From positions 1 to 64,000 of the forward strand of contig NMRA01000348.1 in assembly GCA_002633005.1 (NCBI GenBank): 64,000 bases of DNA, in the 5' to 3' direction. A program made the position numbers and the translations under genes. The stretch's first letter is position 1. Each line of letters starts with the position of its first letter. Positions 48,056 through 58,523 of the stretch are shown one piece after another. Under the pieces are notes generated by a model that was not told the origin of the DNA, did no database searches, and saw only the letters and a list, made by a program, of their open reading frames with translations. Source of the stretch: Phoronis australis. Its lineage: Eukaryota; Phoronida; Phoronidae.

Positions 48056-49187
48056 AGCCTACTAGTAGACCTTAATTGAAAACTGATGAGAATTTAACAA
48101 AATCTACTTGAAATGAATATCTTTAAAAATGATTTCCACGACCTCGATTGGTCAACGAGTAACTCGTTGTTAAGACAAACAACATTCTCACGTAAATGGA
48201 AAATACATTTACGCATTTTGCGCTGAAGATCAACGAGATTTCCACACACTTTTCAATAACCTTTTAATGGTATCTTGAACGACACTCAACACTTTACAAC
48301 CTTTGCACATTAAAAGTGACTTTGTAAATGCTTTTGAAATAACCCTCTAAACCTATCGTTTTCATTTTTGGGAATAAAGATTTTCGCGCTATAATTGAAA
48401 CGGTTGTATTACACATCTTAATTAGAAAGCAAAGACCTTTTGTCTTCGTTCTCGTTTTACCAACTTTATCCCTCTGTGTTTTGTAAAAAAATGCGATTCT
48501 TCCAGCTTTAACGGTCAATGAAAAGGTCAAACAAATACAGGAGATGCAGTTCTTCTTTTCGGCTTGGTGACTGATTAACAAAAATATAAAAAGGTGGACT
48601 GGTATCAGTAAAACCTTGGAACAGGAATGACGAAAACACGAACTGAGATAAACATGATCAGACTGCAGCGTTGTGCGCGTATTTGTCTCATTGTATTTAT
48701 CCTTTTCTACTGTAAATAGAAAGATCTGCTAATGAAACAACCTTGTTTTGCCATGGGCGGCCCAACAATGGGGGCTGAGGGGCTATACCCCCACTTTTTT
48801 AGTGCTGCGTGGCCCATGCTTGCATGTTTGCGATCTAGGTGGCAGTTAACAATCAGACTTTTTGACATTTTCTTGTCAAAATGGCAGATTAATACCGGCT
48901 AGCTGGTGAGCTATTCATTGACCCAATTGGTAAAGATTTGTTGTGACATTCAAGAAACGGCCTTCTATATATTGTGGCTCATTGCTTAACCTCTTTATAT
49001 TGCATACATTAACATCCTATTTCAGATCAATATCCCGACCACAGATTTTAAAACAACACTGTGAAAAAAATGTGTTGTTTTGTCACCTTAATCTAACATA
49101 AACTCACAGATTATTACTAAAAGCAGATGATTACTAAAAGTTTGAAATACAAAAAAACAAAAAATACAGTATGGATCTTTTGACCTT
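48056..49187. other. Stretch without recognised gene
   Basis: Holds one GC-rich foldback repeat (48752-48815) and AT-rich sequence. Short minus ORFs at 48294-48581 and 49088-49285 have no domain. Confidence 0.5.
48752..48815. mobile_element. Short GC-rich foldback repeat, copy 2
   Basis: ATGGGCGGCCCAACAATGGGG, GGGGCTATACCCCC and ACTTTTTTAGTGCTGC are the reverse complement order of 26474-26548. Confidence 0.65.
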
Positions 49188-49725
49188 CTTGGTGTACTTT
49201 TGGTCTCGTGACAGACCAGGACAACTCCTTTGTGTAGATATTCACTCGAGCAGTGCACATCTCGTCCCTCGGCGATCTGGTCCACTATATCTTTTCACCA
49301 CGGTGTACAGCATCTTGGTTCCTGAAAACGTCTTCAGGTGATTTGTTTCCAGATACAGTTGACGTTTTTCCATTGTCGCGACACACGTTAGCCCGAAAAA
49401 AGTAGAAAACGAGACAAAAGCCGGCTAAAAGGGCAGGAACTGGTAAAATTCGGCGAATGCACTATTAATAGATCGGAACGTATCCTGTGATTTTTTTAGG
49501 AAAAAGTCCAATTCTTAAAAGTTCGAGCTCCCGCATTTTTCAGGTTCGGTGAGCGCATGTAACCGTCACGGCATCCTCATTTGTAGTATTACGAATTCCG
49601 TCTCATCCCACAAACATAGAGCTGAGAGTCATTTTTGTGTATACGATTTCCCTTCCCCCTAATTTAGCTGCGTCCATTGCCTCACCAAAAACTCTACAGT
49701 GTCGACGTTTGCAAAATATCAAAGA
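49188..49725. repeat. Duplicated repeat (pair with 4085-4650)
   Basis: Same orientation as 4085-4650 and, like it, located to the left of a receptor exon 1. It therefore fits the large tandem duplication as well as a dispersed repeat. Confidence 0.75.
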
Positions 49726-50052
49726 TATCCTGGGATATCGCGGGAGAGCCTATACTTAGCCATAGTTCCGTTACGAATGCGCCGTTTTCCGAATTTGCCA
49801 CTTGAAATTGGATTTGAGCCCCCCCCCCAACACTAAAACTGCACACATTTAAATCTTTTTTCATCCGTATAATTTTAATTACCGGGGTTAATTAATAAAT
49901 TCAACATTTCCCTACGCTCTTACTGTTTTATTTTTTGTGGCAGCCAAGGGCCCGCCCCCCTAAATCCGCCTATGAGTTATATACACGTAAAAATAGATCG
50001 TAAAACAAAAGAGGATGAAATTTACGTTCAAGTGGTCGAAGCTTTGGCGGCT

Positions 50053-50865
50053 TGCAGTAACGTAAGCTTACCCACCGTAAAGTTAACATCAGAAACAAAG
50101 TTTGACTGGAATATTTTTGCTTCGTCACTGTTGTTGATATCATAACAATACAATATTATCGTTATTTCAACTACGATTTCCAAAAGTCTACATCAAAACG
50201 TTTTTAAGCATGACCTACCAGGCAAGTATTTTCGCACAATGTTGAATGGTATTGATAGAGACGCCACCATAGTGTCAGTCACGCCAAGTAAGACGACGCA
50301 CGTACAGCTGACGGTACGTAAGTGTTTGTTCTTGGCATAAGCCACAAAGACAATCAGATTAGAGAACAGGCCAGCCACCGCCAGGATGACGTCGAACGCC
50401 AGGTGAGTATAAAGTGCGTGCGATGATAAGCGCCGCCATGCAACTTCCCTCATCGGTTCACTTGTGTTCAAGAAATCTCCGTGGTCATCGAGTTGGCTGG
50501 AAGTGTTGTTAGCCATCGTCCTCGCAGCTGTGTAAACGTTTGTTGTAACATGACATCATTTGCTGCTATTTGAGCGAAGAAAGCGCGTCGTTACCCTGGC
50601 AACAACGGACTTCAATTACACACATCCTGCTCCGTGACTTTCTCATCGGCGCGTTTGCTCTTTCAAGCAACGTCATCGTGTTCGTACCCTTTGTTTGAAT
50701 TGAAATTAGTTACAACACAGCGCATGGAATTCGGTGCCTAACATAAACCATCCTTCACAGCTAACCACACGAGCCTAGTTTGAAGCAACTTAAGCGGTTG
50801 TCGATTCTTCTCAAACGAAGGAATCATTTCTTAGTAGGGAAGAAAATGAAAGCCATTTGGTAATG
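50053..50865. repeat. Duplicated block carrying receptor exon 1 and its 5' flank, right copy
   Basis: Pair of 9077-9895. Similarity starts at CAGTAACGTAAGCTTACC and ends near GAAAATGAAAGCCATTTGGT. The next duplicated block, adjacent in the left copy, is displaced here by about 7 kb of insertions (50866-57880). Confidence 0.9.
50219..50516 (-). CDS. Class A GPCR, exon 1 (N-terminus, TM1, TM2)
   Basis: The start codon at 50516 has a good context (A at -3, G at +4). The exon gives 99 codons plus one base to the donor G|GTAGGT (intron from 50218), so phase 1. N-terminal glycosylation sites lie at residues 3-6 and 17-19. TM1 is about 38-60 with Asn53 (1.50). TM2 is about 70-95 with Asp81 (2.50) and Pro90 (2.59). 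Past the donor the frame would read GRSC then stop after a few codons, and this is also seen in the other copy. On the minus strand it is upstream of exon 2 (28760) and exon 3 (20462), giving introns of about 21.5 kb and 8.1 kb and a protein of at least 320 residues. Both introns are packed with mobile DNA. Confidence 0.85.
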
Positions 50866-51314
50866 CCTAAAGCAAAATTTATTTTTGACAGACAAGATGG
50901 CGTATGTTTCAGTATTGCCCATCTAATGCAATCAAATGTTTCATTAAACAAAGTTCGAATTGATTCATCTATTTTATTACTAATTTATATAAACATACTC
51001 GTGTTAAACTTACGAAACTATCTGTTCTGCTTTGCTTGTCATAAATAAATAAATACTGATTGTATAATATGCGAGAATAGTTGAATTTCTATCGCTGCAT
51101 TTACTTTCCATTGTGGTATCAAACCACACTTGTTTACTGAAAAATTTGTTGACTTTAGTTTTTCTTACTTTGTGAACATGGTCAAGAGGGCGAAATCGTG
51201 CGTTTTTTGCTGGCCGAGAGTTAATTAAAAATTATTATATATTCAGCAGTTTCAAAGAAAGTGCCAGTTGGAATTTGGCAGTGAAGCGGATAGGACCCGG
51301 TTCCGTAAAGCAGA

Positions 51315-51522
51315 GGCGGATCTACAGGGGGGGGGGGTTCAGGGTGTTCAACCCCCCCCCCTCGGGACAGGATAAAAATATAAATTTCGCCTGAAAAACG
51401 AAATCAGCTACTAAAAACCACAAAAATCTTACACGGGAGGGAAAAACATTCCTTGCGCTCGGCGCTACGCGCCTCGGATTTGCTCGAATCCTAACCCCTT
51501 TTCCTGAAAACGTAGATCTGCC
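51315..51522. mobile_element. MITE-like element with G-tract/C-tract stem, copy 2
   Basis: Ends GGCGGATCTAC and GTAGATCTGCC are inverted. A run of 12 or more Gs near the left end is followed by a run of Cs 20 bases on. Same family as 1661-1870. Confidence 0.7.
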
Positions 51523-52074
51523 ACTGCTGCACTGATGAAATTATACAACGGACAAAAACATCCAGATAGCACTTTTTGTAGAACTATTGCCTGCACGGGC
51601 AGTTTATTCGGACTTGGCGTCCGAAGGCCCTTCGGACGACAGAGCCGACCTCATTCTCCGGAGTAAAAAGGCACTCAATAACACACGGTGAAACTTGTAA
51701 AGAGACGATCTGACGTACATGACCATAATGTCCACTACTTTGATCGGTATGGGACGCACACACAACGCCAGAAGTGATGGCTGATGTGAGCAAAAACATG
51801 ATCGTTTCCACACAAAAAGAATAGTGGTAGATTGCCCCTTGAAGATTAAAGCGAATTCTCTAGGGGATCGCTGCTTAACCCACCAGCAGCAGGTTTGGTA
51901 AACGACCATCTTGAAAAGTGGGTTGTGCGCAATGCCGTAGTGGTAATTTTAGCATTAAGTATACTTCTGAAACCCAGCGTATCACGCTGACCTCAGGGGT
52001 CCTTAAGGTATAATGAGCACGCAATGGGTGGGACTTGTCTTTTATTTTGATGCACTAGTAGATTTTCATTAAAC

Positions 52075-52518
52075 GTGACAATTGTCTTCGATCCTCTCAG
52101 AGCGGGAACACCATTACTCGATTTTATTCAATTTCCCACCTTACCTATTCACCCTCATTTTTCTCGTAACATTGAGGCCTCCACGTTTTCCCGTTCCGCG
52201 TTCACAACGCCCATTGTTTCCAGTATTGATTCTATGTACTTCATTCTATTCCTTCTGCTTGTTCTCCGCTCCAGTGCCATTGCTTGTTACGCGTTTCTCG
52301 GCTTACTGAGTCGTCTCCACAGCATTATATTTATGGCTGCTCTCCTTCATTTTCAAGAATACAAACTTATTTTCTACATCAGTGCAGTCATTGCCAGCAT
52401 TGTGCGATTACACTTGGCTGTCCTCAATCTCCAACTGCTGGTTTATGAGCCTTTGCAGTTGGCACGCTCAGCAGTAGGAAAAAAGCAAAAAAAAGGGCTG
52501 CGCCGGACTATATTCTAG
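52075..52518 (+). CDS. Unrecognised 147-codon ORF
   Basis: The longest plus-strand ORF in this insertion-rich stretch. The second half is hydrophobic (about residues 55-95), the end is basic. No motif is recognised and the start is arbitrary. It lies between foldback elements in DNA absent from the left paralogous block, so it may be a transposon relic or chance. Confidence 0.2.
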   Translation: MTIVFDPLRAGTPLLDFIQFPTLPIHPHFSRNIEASTFSRSAFTTPIVSSIDSMYFILFLLLVLRSSAIACYAFLGLLSRLHSIIFMAALLHFQEYKLIFYISAVIASIVRLHLAVLNLQLLVYEPLQLARSAVGKKQKKGLRRTIF

Positions 52519-52584
52519 TTTTAGGTTGATCGCATTTGCTTTTGGCCAAAACATGAGCACGAACTTTAAAACTAGCGGTATAAA

Positions 52585-52715
52585 TAGATTATTACATGTT
52601 CTCAGTCGTTATCCCCCTTATCTAGAGCCCTCGTGGACTTTGGAGAATTATAGCGATAATTCTCCAAAATCCACTCGGATAACGGGGGATAACGACTTCG
52701 CCATGTAATAATCTA
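52585..52715. mobile_element. Intact 131-bp foldback MITE
   Basis: Almost perfect palindrome: arms TAGATTATTACATG...GTCGTTATCCCCC and the inverted GGGGGATAACGACT...CATGTAATAATCTA, with a second inner stem around TTTGGAGAATTATAGCGATA. It provides the uninterrupted form of the outer element at 23089-23699. Confidence 0.88.
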
Positions 52716-53156
52716 TAATTATCCTATACGCGCGATGGTATGGCAATGTAATACGGGTCGTACTGTGAAGTTTTGTATGAAATAACTACTTTTCCGTATT
52801 CAACGCGCGATAAATACGGATGCCTCTTTTCTCGCCAAAATTCCCACCTGAGCACACAATACACAACACTTCATAAAATATGATTTTATATAAAGCATCA
52901 CTTTGGGTTCAGCTCCGTGCGCAATATTTTCGCATGCCAATGCTATGATATCCGTTTTCAAAACTAAACAAAAAAAGTGAAATAAATATATTGACAACTT
53001 TTCTTAATATACCTTGAAATTTTGCGCCTGAGCAGAACACTAAAATCACAAAAAGTTTCGAACTTGCCACAATATATTTGGGATTAGGAAAGCAATATGC
53101 ATTACCAATGCATGCCTCTTTTGCACAACACCAGTTAAGGTTCTTTACGGTCAAAT

Positions 53157-53546
53157 ATGAGTCAATTTTTAAATTCGTTCTCAAAACAATTAAAATACGT
53201 CGAGCCCAAATGCAAAACTGCAACTGCAGTAAATATTGTATTTTTTCAATTTTATGATAAATTCCGGAATACTTTCAACCTAAAAATGATAAGAACTGCG
53301 CGCAAGGAGCATTTTAAGAAACGTCTGAACGTGCATCAGCCACAACGTCTGGGTGTCCTGCACAGATATTACTCAACAAAGTCAAGAAAAATCGTCAAAA
53401 ACGTAAGCAAACTTCAAGTTAGAAATAGATTTAACGCAATCTCTGAGGAAAATACTGAAAATAGCAGATATGCACCCCAAGCCTGTAGCTGCTGCAAAAT
53501 ACAACTTGGCTGCCGTGTCATGCAGGCTGCAAAAATTCGTTCATAA
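53157..53546 (+). CDS. Unrecognised basic ORF with Cys-rich end
   Basis: 129 codons, rich in Lys/Arg from residue 45, with a C-terminal CSCC...LGC cluster at about 112-120. It has the look of a transposon-derived protein piece, but I recognise no family. No promoter or splice evidence. Confidence 0.25.
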   Translation: MSQFLNSFSKQLKYVEPKCKTATAVNIVFFQFYDKFRNTFNLKMIRTARKEHFKKRLNVHQPQRLGVLHRYYSTKSRKIVKNVSKLQVRNRFNAISEENTENSRYAPQACSCCKIQLGCRVMQAAKIRS

Positions 53547-54220
53547 AAAATTGCGTGCACGTATACGTGTCACACGATCTGCGATCACCATTGATTAAAG
53601 GAGGAAAACGGCACAAAAACAAGCGGAGCAATCTGTGGAAACCCGCTTCTTTAAGAATCCTTAGTGGGGCGTATAGGATAAATTTCGCCCGAGTGCAAAT
53701 ACTTTTGCATATCACGAATCGAGATATAATAACACACTGGTACAAACACGTACGTTGTATAAGCTATATATCTACAGTGTTATTTGTGGCATATTTTGAA
53801 TGTGGCCAACATGTACGTTGGTGGCTAATAAGTCACAAGTAATGAATGACAGAAGTCGACACATTTTTATTTTCGACGAAACAAGGAAGAGGGCGTATTG
53901 GCAGTGATTCAATTTAATGTGACACTAGTTTCGGCTGAACTCAATTCACGGACTTGTTAAATCACCTATCCCGCACAAATGCGCCCGTCTAACACGACTC
54001 TACTGGGAATCCAATGTTCGAAGTTTTCCGACGCAACTTGTATCTGAACAGGGACTCTCTCTTTTTCATGCGGTGCCGTGCGCACGCGTGGGTTATCTGG
54101 GATGCCGAACCGGATGAATCTCCAAAAAACACTTGAACTCGAGATTTCCGTCCTCCACTCCGGCCAACCCGCGATCGAGAACGCCCGGAAGGCGATCGAG
54201 AACGAGACCTTGCACCAAAA

Positions 54221-54376
54221 ATGGCAGACGGCAGTGACGTACCCGGTGAGTTTAAGTGTCATTTCTGCTTAAATAGAGACCATTTTGGTACGAATGCTAC
54301 ACACAGAAAAGCGTCAGAGTGTAACATTTGTTGTGGATCTGAAATAATACTTGACTTTTTCTTATTTTTAAAATAA
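54221..54376 (+). CDS. Small C4 zinc-ribbon-like ORF at the 5' end of the TIR element
   Basis: The ATG, in good context (AAAATGG), lies 17 bases after the left terminal repeat. 51 codons follow, with Cys13-x2-Cys16 and Cys34-x2-Cys37 in FKCHFC and ECNICC, a zinc-binding arrangement. It may be the first exon of the element's protein, as a donor-like CCCG|GTGAGT at 54244 lies inside it. Family not recognised. Confidence 0.35.
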   Translation: MADGSDVPGEFKCHFCLNRDHFGTNATHRKASECNICCGSEIILDFFLFLK

Positions 54377-54847
54377 AGAGCTCAGAAATCAATGGCTTTC
54401 GGTAAAATGCCTTGCACCTCGTGAAATCGACACTTTCTACTTGTTTTTAGCAATTCCAGGGTTCTTAAGAAGAGACGTGTGACGTTTATAGTTTAATCGT
54501 CCCTGGTGACACCTTTGTTAGTTATGATTTGTGAAACAATTTGAGATATTTACCTGTACAAGCAGGTCCTTGTGCGAGACGGCGATCGGGAACGATGTCA
54601 TTAATTCTCTATGGCGATCGTGAACGCAAAAAAGAGATCGTGAACGCACATTTTTTTCTCTGCATTGGCCTGAATAGTCGTTAAAGTTACGGTATTATGT
54701 CAATAATTTGAGAATAATACGGAGTCTGAATTAGTTGATGGGTTGATTATTAATTACATTTCCGAGATCGTTTTTTCATTATATATAAGTGAGATTTAGC
54801 CTAACAAACATAACTGAATGCGTTGGATTTTTTCATTTGAACTGTAG

Positions 54848-54958
54848 CCACATGACGAGTCCTTCAAGGTGTTAAAGTCCACGCCTTCAAAAAAGAGTAG
54901 TACAACTGATTCATGTCACAACGTTCGAAGTGTGTGTTGTGGAGCCTCGTTCAGGAAC
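54848..54958 (+). pseudogene. Exon-like fragment in the TIR element
   Basis: After an acceptor-like TTTTTTCATTTGAACTGTAG| the frame is open for 37 codons (PHDESFKVLKSTPSKK ... VCCGASFRN) and then stops. The composition looks protein-like, but there is no domain. Confidence 0.3.
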
Positions 54959-55099
54959 TAAGAAATCGACTTAGTATGACTACATAGCAGTAAAATACAG
55001 TGACACTACACAAAGCAAGACCTGCGTCAAGAGTTTTTTACCAATATAGTAAAACACAGCATTAAGCATCGTGCTCAGGAACAAAGTCGATTCAGTGTT

Positions 55100-55249
55100 G
55101 TGTCTGTGATCAATGTTTCACGGAAAGAGTGAGCGTGATGCGACACCGCGTCACAGCACGAAGACACACCTTTCTGTGGTGAATGTGGCATGTCATGCAA
55201 ACAGTATGCCTCCTTCTACAGGCATAGCAAGCAGAAACGTCATGAATGA
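55100..55249 (+). pseudogene. Two C2H2-like zinc fingers, frameshifted
   Basis: The first reads C-x2-C (CDQC) ... H ... H in one frame. The second, one frame away, is a full C-x2-C-x12-H-x5-H finger (Cys 55175 and 55184, His 55223 and 55241), preceded by a TPF linker. The frame change between them and a stop at 55247 show decay. They are probably the DNA-binding part of the element's protein. Confidence 0.5.
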
Positions 55250-57520
55250 AATCATTAAGTCCAGTGGTAAAGGTTGTTAAGTCACTAGTTTATTCAGATT
55301 TACAGAGTCTCTGGTTGGTAGTTGTCTGATGTGCAGGTATTTCGACTTTTTTGTTTTGAACCTTTTTTCCTCAAGTTTCTTTCTATATTTGTGTTATTTC
55401 AAAAGGATCTTAAACAGAACCAGTACATTTTTGTAGTGCTTAGGTAGATTTAAATGGTAATACTAAGTGTCATTGGGCAATACTTACATACAATTGTTCT
55501 AACCAATAAGTATTTTAAAAGAAAATATATGTCTATGATTATTGTTGAAATTGCTTTCATATTGTTGTTGATTTCCTGTGAGAGACCATTATACTATCAA
55601 TCAGTCCTAAATATATTGTCTATGATTCAGTGATTATTTAGTCCAATACATTCCAAAAGTAATTCGTTGGAAATGTTCAATGGATTTGTTATGTTGATAT
55701 CCCTAAAGCAATAAATTTATATATTTCTGTACGACCAATTTTGAGGTATGTGTGATAAAAGATTAATATTACAATAGAAATGCTGTAATATTGTCGATTT
55801 CCTAAATCACTACAGTGTGTAGTTGAAGTGACGTTAATGACAACATGTTGTCTAGGTTTTGAGAAAATCACAAAAAGTATGTGTATTATAACTGTCTCAA
55901 TCTTTTTTCAGTGGCACATTAAACTGGAGATCATGAACTGATGATGCAGGTGAACTTAGGACCAAGACTACAAAACAGAAGAAAAGTCAAACACAACGTA
56001 CATTCAAGCCACACGGGGGCCACAAGTCAATCTGTTCATCTCTGTTTCGATGTTATCAGTAAAACATCAAGTAAAATCCCACCCGTTTTATCAGCACACC
56101 AGTTTACACAACTTTTAGATCCCAGACGTTTATGAGTGGGAATCTTTGAATCACCTCATGAAGTGTTGCCCCATGGGCAAGCTCATCATCATTCTTTGAC
56201 TTCACTGGCTATTTGTTTTTTTCCTTTTGCTGTCACAATTTTACAAGAATATTCCACACTCGCTTTCATCTCGGTGCTGCAACAATTTGTTTACCCTTGG
56301 CTGACACGCCACATGGAACAACTCCTGGGTGAGTCGTCAGTTTAGAAACCCTTGTTCTCAGTGGTTTCGTCTAAAAGTAGATGCCTGTCTGGTAGGATGT
56401 ACCTTCACGTCGTGGGTAACATGTTCGTTGAAGCAACAACAGTAAACTTGTTTCCTGAATTGAAAATAAATTCGTTTGTGAAACTAAAATTATGCTTCAT
56501 GTGTACATGTAGTGTTCATGACAATTTAACGGAAACATGCTATGCTGTTGTTCAGTTTAATACGAAAGTAACACAGTAATGACACAAAATGTGACTAATT
56601 CATTGCACCACACTTATTTTGTAACCTTTTCACGTTTTATAAGTAAAAAGTTCATTACTGTTCGACACACCACGATGCAATCCCGATCGTAAAAACAAGT
56701 ACAAATAAACACAAATTTGCGTTCCCGATCGCTTATCGTTGCGTTCTCGATCGCATCTTTCAGCAGGAAAGCGTCGAAAAATCAGAGATCTTGACAAATT
56801 TATAAAAAAACAAGCGATGCGTTATTATAATTTCACACGTTATTTCTTCAAAACTCCATGGTCAATTTATTGCCAAAATGACATATAATTCACCTTCGGC
56901 TTACGCGATGCCTTGGTCAACGTAACTTTTCTCCTATAATTGAAAGAGACACTAGCCTAAACCTCTACCTGCACTTCCTCAATTTGTTACGTCTTGCACT
57001 CGTGTGTCTGTTTTCACTTTGGAAGTAAAAACAACGAAAATTCATCAAACTTATTCACCTTGCCTGGCTTCGCTTCTCACGCCAAATTCGTTCTCGATCG
57101 CCTTCCGGTCATTCTCGATCGTGGGTTGGTCGGGGCGGTCTTCTAAATATTCTTCTTATTGTTTTCTAGACTAGTTTCCCAACACCAACAAGGGCGAGGG
57201 TGGCAGGCCCGGAATCCAGAACATAGAGCCGATAGCTAAGCAGCGCGATAACCGTCCCGTTTCATGGGGAGCGTGAGAAGAAAACACTTGCTGAGAGCAG
57301 TTACGCAGTTTTGTCCGATTATCTTTTTTCGGGAATACGGGAATGTTTCTCGTTACCGGTACGGCTCCATTTTCTAAACTTTGTTTTTCGGCACTAGAAT
57401 TATTTTAATGTTGCCTGACCGACGAGCGTGACCGGATTTAACGCTTTTGAAGGAGAACGGAATGTCTCAGGGTCCCCTCACAACTGCAAAACGTTACTGT
57501 TGCCTGCGACGTTATTGAAT

Positions 57521-57853
57521 TCACACACATGTTTTATTATCGTGGATGTTGGTTGTATATAGGTCACTGACACTTATGACTTTAATTAGCCTTTCTGCAG
57601 GAGTACACCCTCTGTCACCAAATAGCAATTCGCTGTCATTTTCGCTAAAAGTGAGCCCAATTTTGCTTGAAGAATTTACAGTGCTAACCTGGGGCGGAAA
57701 TGATTCCTGGAATACAGTGTTTGTCACTGATGACTCTAGCAACACTGTTTGAGGTCCAAGTACATCGAATAATTTGTTAACATAGTGGTGTTTGTGATCT
57801 ATACAGTTTGATACATCCAACACTTCAAGAGGGGTTCCCTTGGCTCCAGTCAT
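57521..57853 (-). CDS. Unrecognised 110-codon ORF
   Basis: Ser/Thr-rich and acidic in the middle (LTFSENDSELLFGD), no motif recognised. Composition is more protein-like than neighbouring ORFs, and it ends just before the start of the right 5-kb duplicated block. It could be a terminal exon of an unknown gene or chance. Confidence 0.25.
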   Translation of the reverse strand: MTGAKGTPLEVLDVSNCIDHKHHYVNKLFDVLGPQTVLLESSVTNTVFQESFPPQVSTVNSSSKIGLTFSENDSELLFGDRGCTPAERLIKVISVSDLYTTNIHDNKTCV

Positions 57854-58523
57854 AGATTAGATGACCCTGCTTTTACTTCAACGTAGCCATTTTTGATGAA
57901 ATTTGTCATGAACGGCCTTAGTTGTCCTTCTTACTAGACACGTTTTCCGGTCATCGGAACCAAAATTGCAAGATATGAAGATTGTGAGGCAGATCGAAAT
58001 ATTTGAACAAGCTGAAACATTTATAGCGTATAAAAAGTTTGTTTATGACAGATTTTCTGGTAAATGGGAACATTTTATTGTTCACGTTAACTCCATGCAG
58101 CAGTGGTTTAATTCATACGAGATTGGTCTTTCCTGAGGTGTACATGTGTGTATTTATGGATGTTTTTTGTACTTGTTTATTAATGATAAGCAAATCTATG
58201 TGTATATACGTAAAATGCTTAATCAAAAATGCTGTCTTGTGCCAAACGCAAATTGTTGTTTTCACTTCGATATTGATTACCCAGATATCATGCCTCTTGG
58301 TGCTTTCTGGGCAATGTATATCCATGGTATTGAAGATTACGTAATAAACTTGTTGGGGACGTTTTCTTCCTATGTTCATTGTTCATCATAATTGTTTTTG
58401 ACATTTCTCGTACTCTTTCATTATGAGCTCATAACAAGTGCATCTTATTACATGTATGTGTTCGAGAGTATAATGGCTTACATGAGTGATTCCCACGTCC
58501 AAATTTGCACTTAATGACGGCTG

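Larger units (their letters stand above)
54160..57133. mobile_element. ~3-kb TIR DNA element with CGATCGAGAACG repeats
   Basis: Inverted ends of about 45 bases at 54160-54204 and 57089-57133 contain ACGATCGAGAA and GGAAGGCGATCGAGAACG. Related subterminal motifs (GATCGKGAACG) recur inside at 54582, 54612 and 54637, and in inverted form at 56718 and 56740, as in transposons whose transposase binds repeated sites. Coding-like pieces on the plus strand are a CxxC/CxxC exon at 54221, an exon-like block at 54848-54958 and two C2H2-like fingers at 55100-55249. No transposase catalytic core is recognised. The element lies in the 7 kb that separates two blocks adjacent in the left copy. Confidence 0.7.
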
